From: Paradesertivirga sp966210515
GTDB lineage: Bacteria; Bacteroidota; Bacteroidia; Sphingobacteriales; Sphingobacteriaceae
Length of the DNA: 64,000 nt
Reading direction: 5' to 3'
Assembly: GCA_966210515.1 (NCBI GenBank)
Contig: CBIHLM010000006.1
Location: 1 to 64,000, forward strand
Shown here: in pieces, positions 63,217 through 64,000 of the stretch
How the letters are laid out: every line of letters starts with the position of its first letter
Position numbering within the stretch: position 1 is the first letter of the stretch
Notes under the pieces: model-generated
The model's database searches: none
The model's input: the letters and a program-made list of their open reading frames with translations, nothing else
What the model was told of the DNA's origin: nothing
Made by a program: the position numbers and the translations under genes

Positions 63217-63224
63217 CAAACTTA
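63217..63224 (-). promoter_or_regulatory. Promoter -7 element of nuoH-N
   Basis: On the minus strand TAAGTTTG is an exact TAnnTTTG, 17 bases before the nuoH ATG. It supports independent transcription of nuoHIJKLMN. Confidence 0.65.
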
Positions 63225-63287
63225 AACAATACGGCGGATATTTTTTGGCAAATGCAGAAGAGAATGAAATTAGGAATAAACAAAAAA

Positions 63288-63308
63288 AGCGAGACAATTT
63301 GCCTCGCT
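63288..63308 (-). terminator. Terminator of ompH
   Basis: AGCGAG/CTCGCT with one inner C:G pair, followed on the minus strand by seven T's. It separates ompH from the nuo unit. Confidence 0.85.
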
Positions 63309-63329
63309 CTTCCATTTACGAATATTAAC

Positions 63330-63887
63330 TTATTTTTTTGCTGTCGCCGGAGTTGCTGCTATTCCTAGTTTAGCTTTTACTAAAGCCAAAATATCATCAC
63401 CACCATCAAAGTAAACAACTCCCGGTTGAGATACGTCAAATACGTAAGCATAACCTTTCTCTTTAGCAACTGCATTTACAGCGTCGCCGGCTTTCTTAAA
63501 TATTGGCTGATAAAGTTCATCTTGCTTTGCAGCCATTTCTTTTTTTGCCTTCTCTCCTGTGTCATTAATTCTCTTACCCAGTTCCTGAAGTTCTTTTCCC
63601 ATAACTTCAAGCTCTTTTCCTACAGTTACTTTGTTAGCCTCACTTAAGGTTTTTTCTTTCTCCTGTGCTACAGTTAGCTTCTTTTGGTATTCAGTTTGCA
63701 TTAATTCAATCTCACTTTGCTTTTGCTTTTGGAAAGTTTGAAACTTTGCATCTGCTTGTTTAACATCAGGCATCACTTCTAATAAAGCTGCCGAATTGAT
63801 GTGTGCAAATTTTTGTTGTGCATTAACTGCACTCCCGGTAAAAAATAATCCTACTGCTACTACCGCTACTTTAACGAATGTTTTCAT
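63330..63887 (-). CDS. OmpH/Skp-family periplasmic chaperone
   Basis: A 185-residue protein with a signal peptide (GSAVNAQQ). The Skp start KFAHINSAALLEVMPDVKQA is followed by a long coiled coil (about 45-125, rich in Lys, Glu and Gln) and a C-terminal KGYAYVFDVSQPGVVYFDGGDDI. Skp holds outer-membrane proteins in the periplasm on their way to the BAM complex. It lies downstream of another gene whose end is visible at the window edge. Confidence 0.93.
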   Translation of the reverse strand: MKTFVKVAVVAVGLFFTGSAVNAQQKFAHINSAALLEVMPDVKQADAKFQTFQKQKQSEIELMQTEYQKKLTVAQEKEKTLSEANKVTVGKELEVMGKELQELGKRINDTGEKAKKEMAAKQDELYQPIFKKAGDAVNAVAKEKGYAYVFDVSQPGVVYFDGGDDILALVKAKLGIAATPATAKK

Positions 63888-63915
63888 TTTTAATTTAATT
63901 GTTGATTGTCCTTTT

Positions 63916-64000
63916 CTATTTTGCCAGTGTCCCCGGTTTATATCCTAAACGGGTTATTACATCATTGCTTTTATCTAAACGTAAACTTGCATACAAGAGT
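63916..64000 (-). CDS. C-terminal end of a second gene, probably OmpH-like (partial)
   Basis: The last 27 residues of a minus-strand frame run into the window edge: LLYASLRLDKSNDVITRLGY then KPGTLAK and a stop at 63916. The ending SNDVITRLG-KP resembles the C-terminus of OmpH/Skp proteins, and tandem ompH genes after bamA are common in Bacteroidota. The gene is cut by the window, so the call is tentative. Confidence 0.5.
   Translation of the reverse strand, partial: LLYASLRLDKSNDVITRLGYKPGTLAK

Overview
The window looks like a chromosome segment of a Bacteroidota bacterium, most likely in the Sphingobacteriaceae (Pedobacter or a close relative). This is inferred from gene content and signals, not from a search. 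The support is: a type IX secretion (gliding-type) C-terminal sorting domain; many promoters fitting the Bacteroidota -7 motif TAnnTTTG with few Shine-Dalgarno sequences; M16 peptidase pairs; a Bacteroidota-style thiamine operon; and many secreted or outer-membrane proteins of unknown role. No phage, transposase, CRISPR array or rRNA was seen. Most of the window is core metabolism with small lineage-specific genes between.

Layout. 1-5.9 kb: a conserved hypothetical, an orphan PAS histidine kinase, a DUF2975 membrane protein with its XRE regulator and a large palindrome upstream, a GC-rich non-coding island, and asnS. 6-9.3 kb: KTSC protein, ferredoxin-type reductase, a Sua5-family protein and nhaA. 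9.3-19.7 kb: a secreted EF-hand-repeat protein, murI, a glycosyltransferase, the ppk-ppx polyphosphate pair, a histone H1-like protein, YajQ, a GNAT enzyme, a chemoreceptor-like sensor, a yeast-type cytosine deaminase and small secreted proteins. 19.7-23.7 kb: a two-component system in one operon with an outer-membrane barrel and a basic periplasmic protein, preceded by a repeat protein.

24-35.4 kb: the thiamine operon on the minus strand. It starts with a TPP riboswitch and runs thiS, thiC, a ThiE/TenI paralogue, thiD, thiE, thiG and thiH. A 1.2-kresidue T9SS surface protein follows, and then a ThiF/MoeB-rhodanese protein. ThiS is adenylated and sulfurated, ThiH supplies dehydroglycine, ThiG makes the thiazole, ThiC and ThiD make the pyrimidine, and ThiE joins the two.

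35.5-53.5 kb: an M28 peptidase; an unusual tRNA-like gene with its own promoter and terminator; an HscA-like Hsp70; membrane proteins; topoisomerase IB; hydrolases; a GH1-like glycosidase; a PfkB-type kinase; an M16 pair with one active and one inactive member; PncC; an unlisted 55-residue protein; dCMP deaminase; a sugar transporter and a LysE exporter. 53.5-64 kb: a long PurF, then complex I genes nuoHIJKLMN as a separate unit with its own promoter, then OmpH/Skp and the tail of a second gene.

The most unusual items are the class II tRNA-like gene at 36797-36906 (apparent GUC anticodon, very long variable region), the palindrome next to the XRE/DUF2975 promoter, the stacked palindromes at 163-193, several genes whose promoter nearly touches the start codon, and the split complex I operon.
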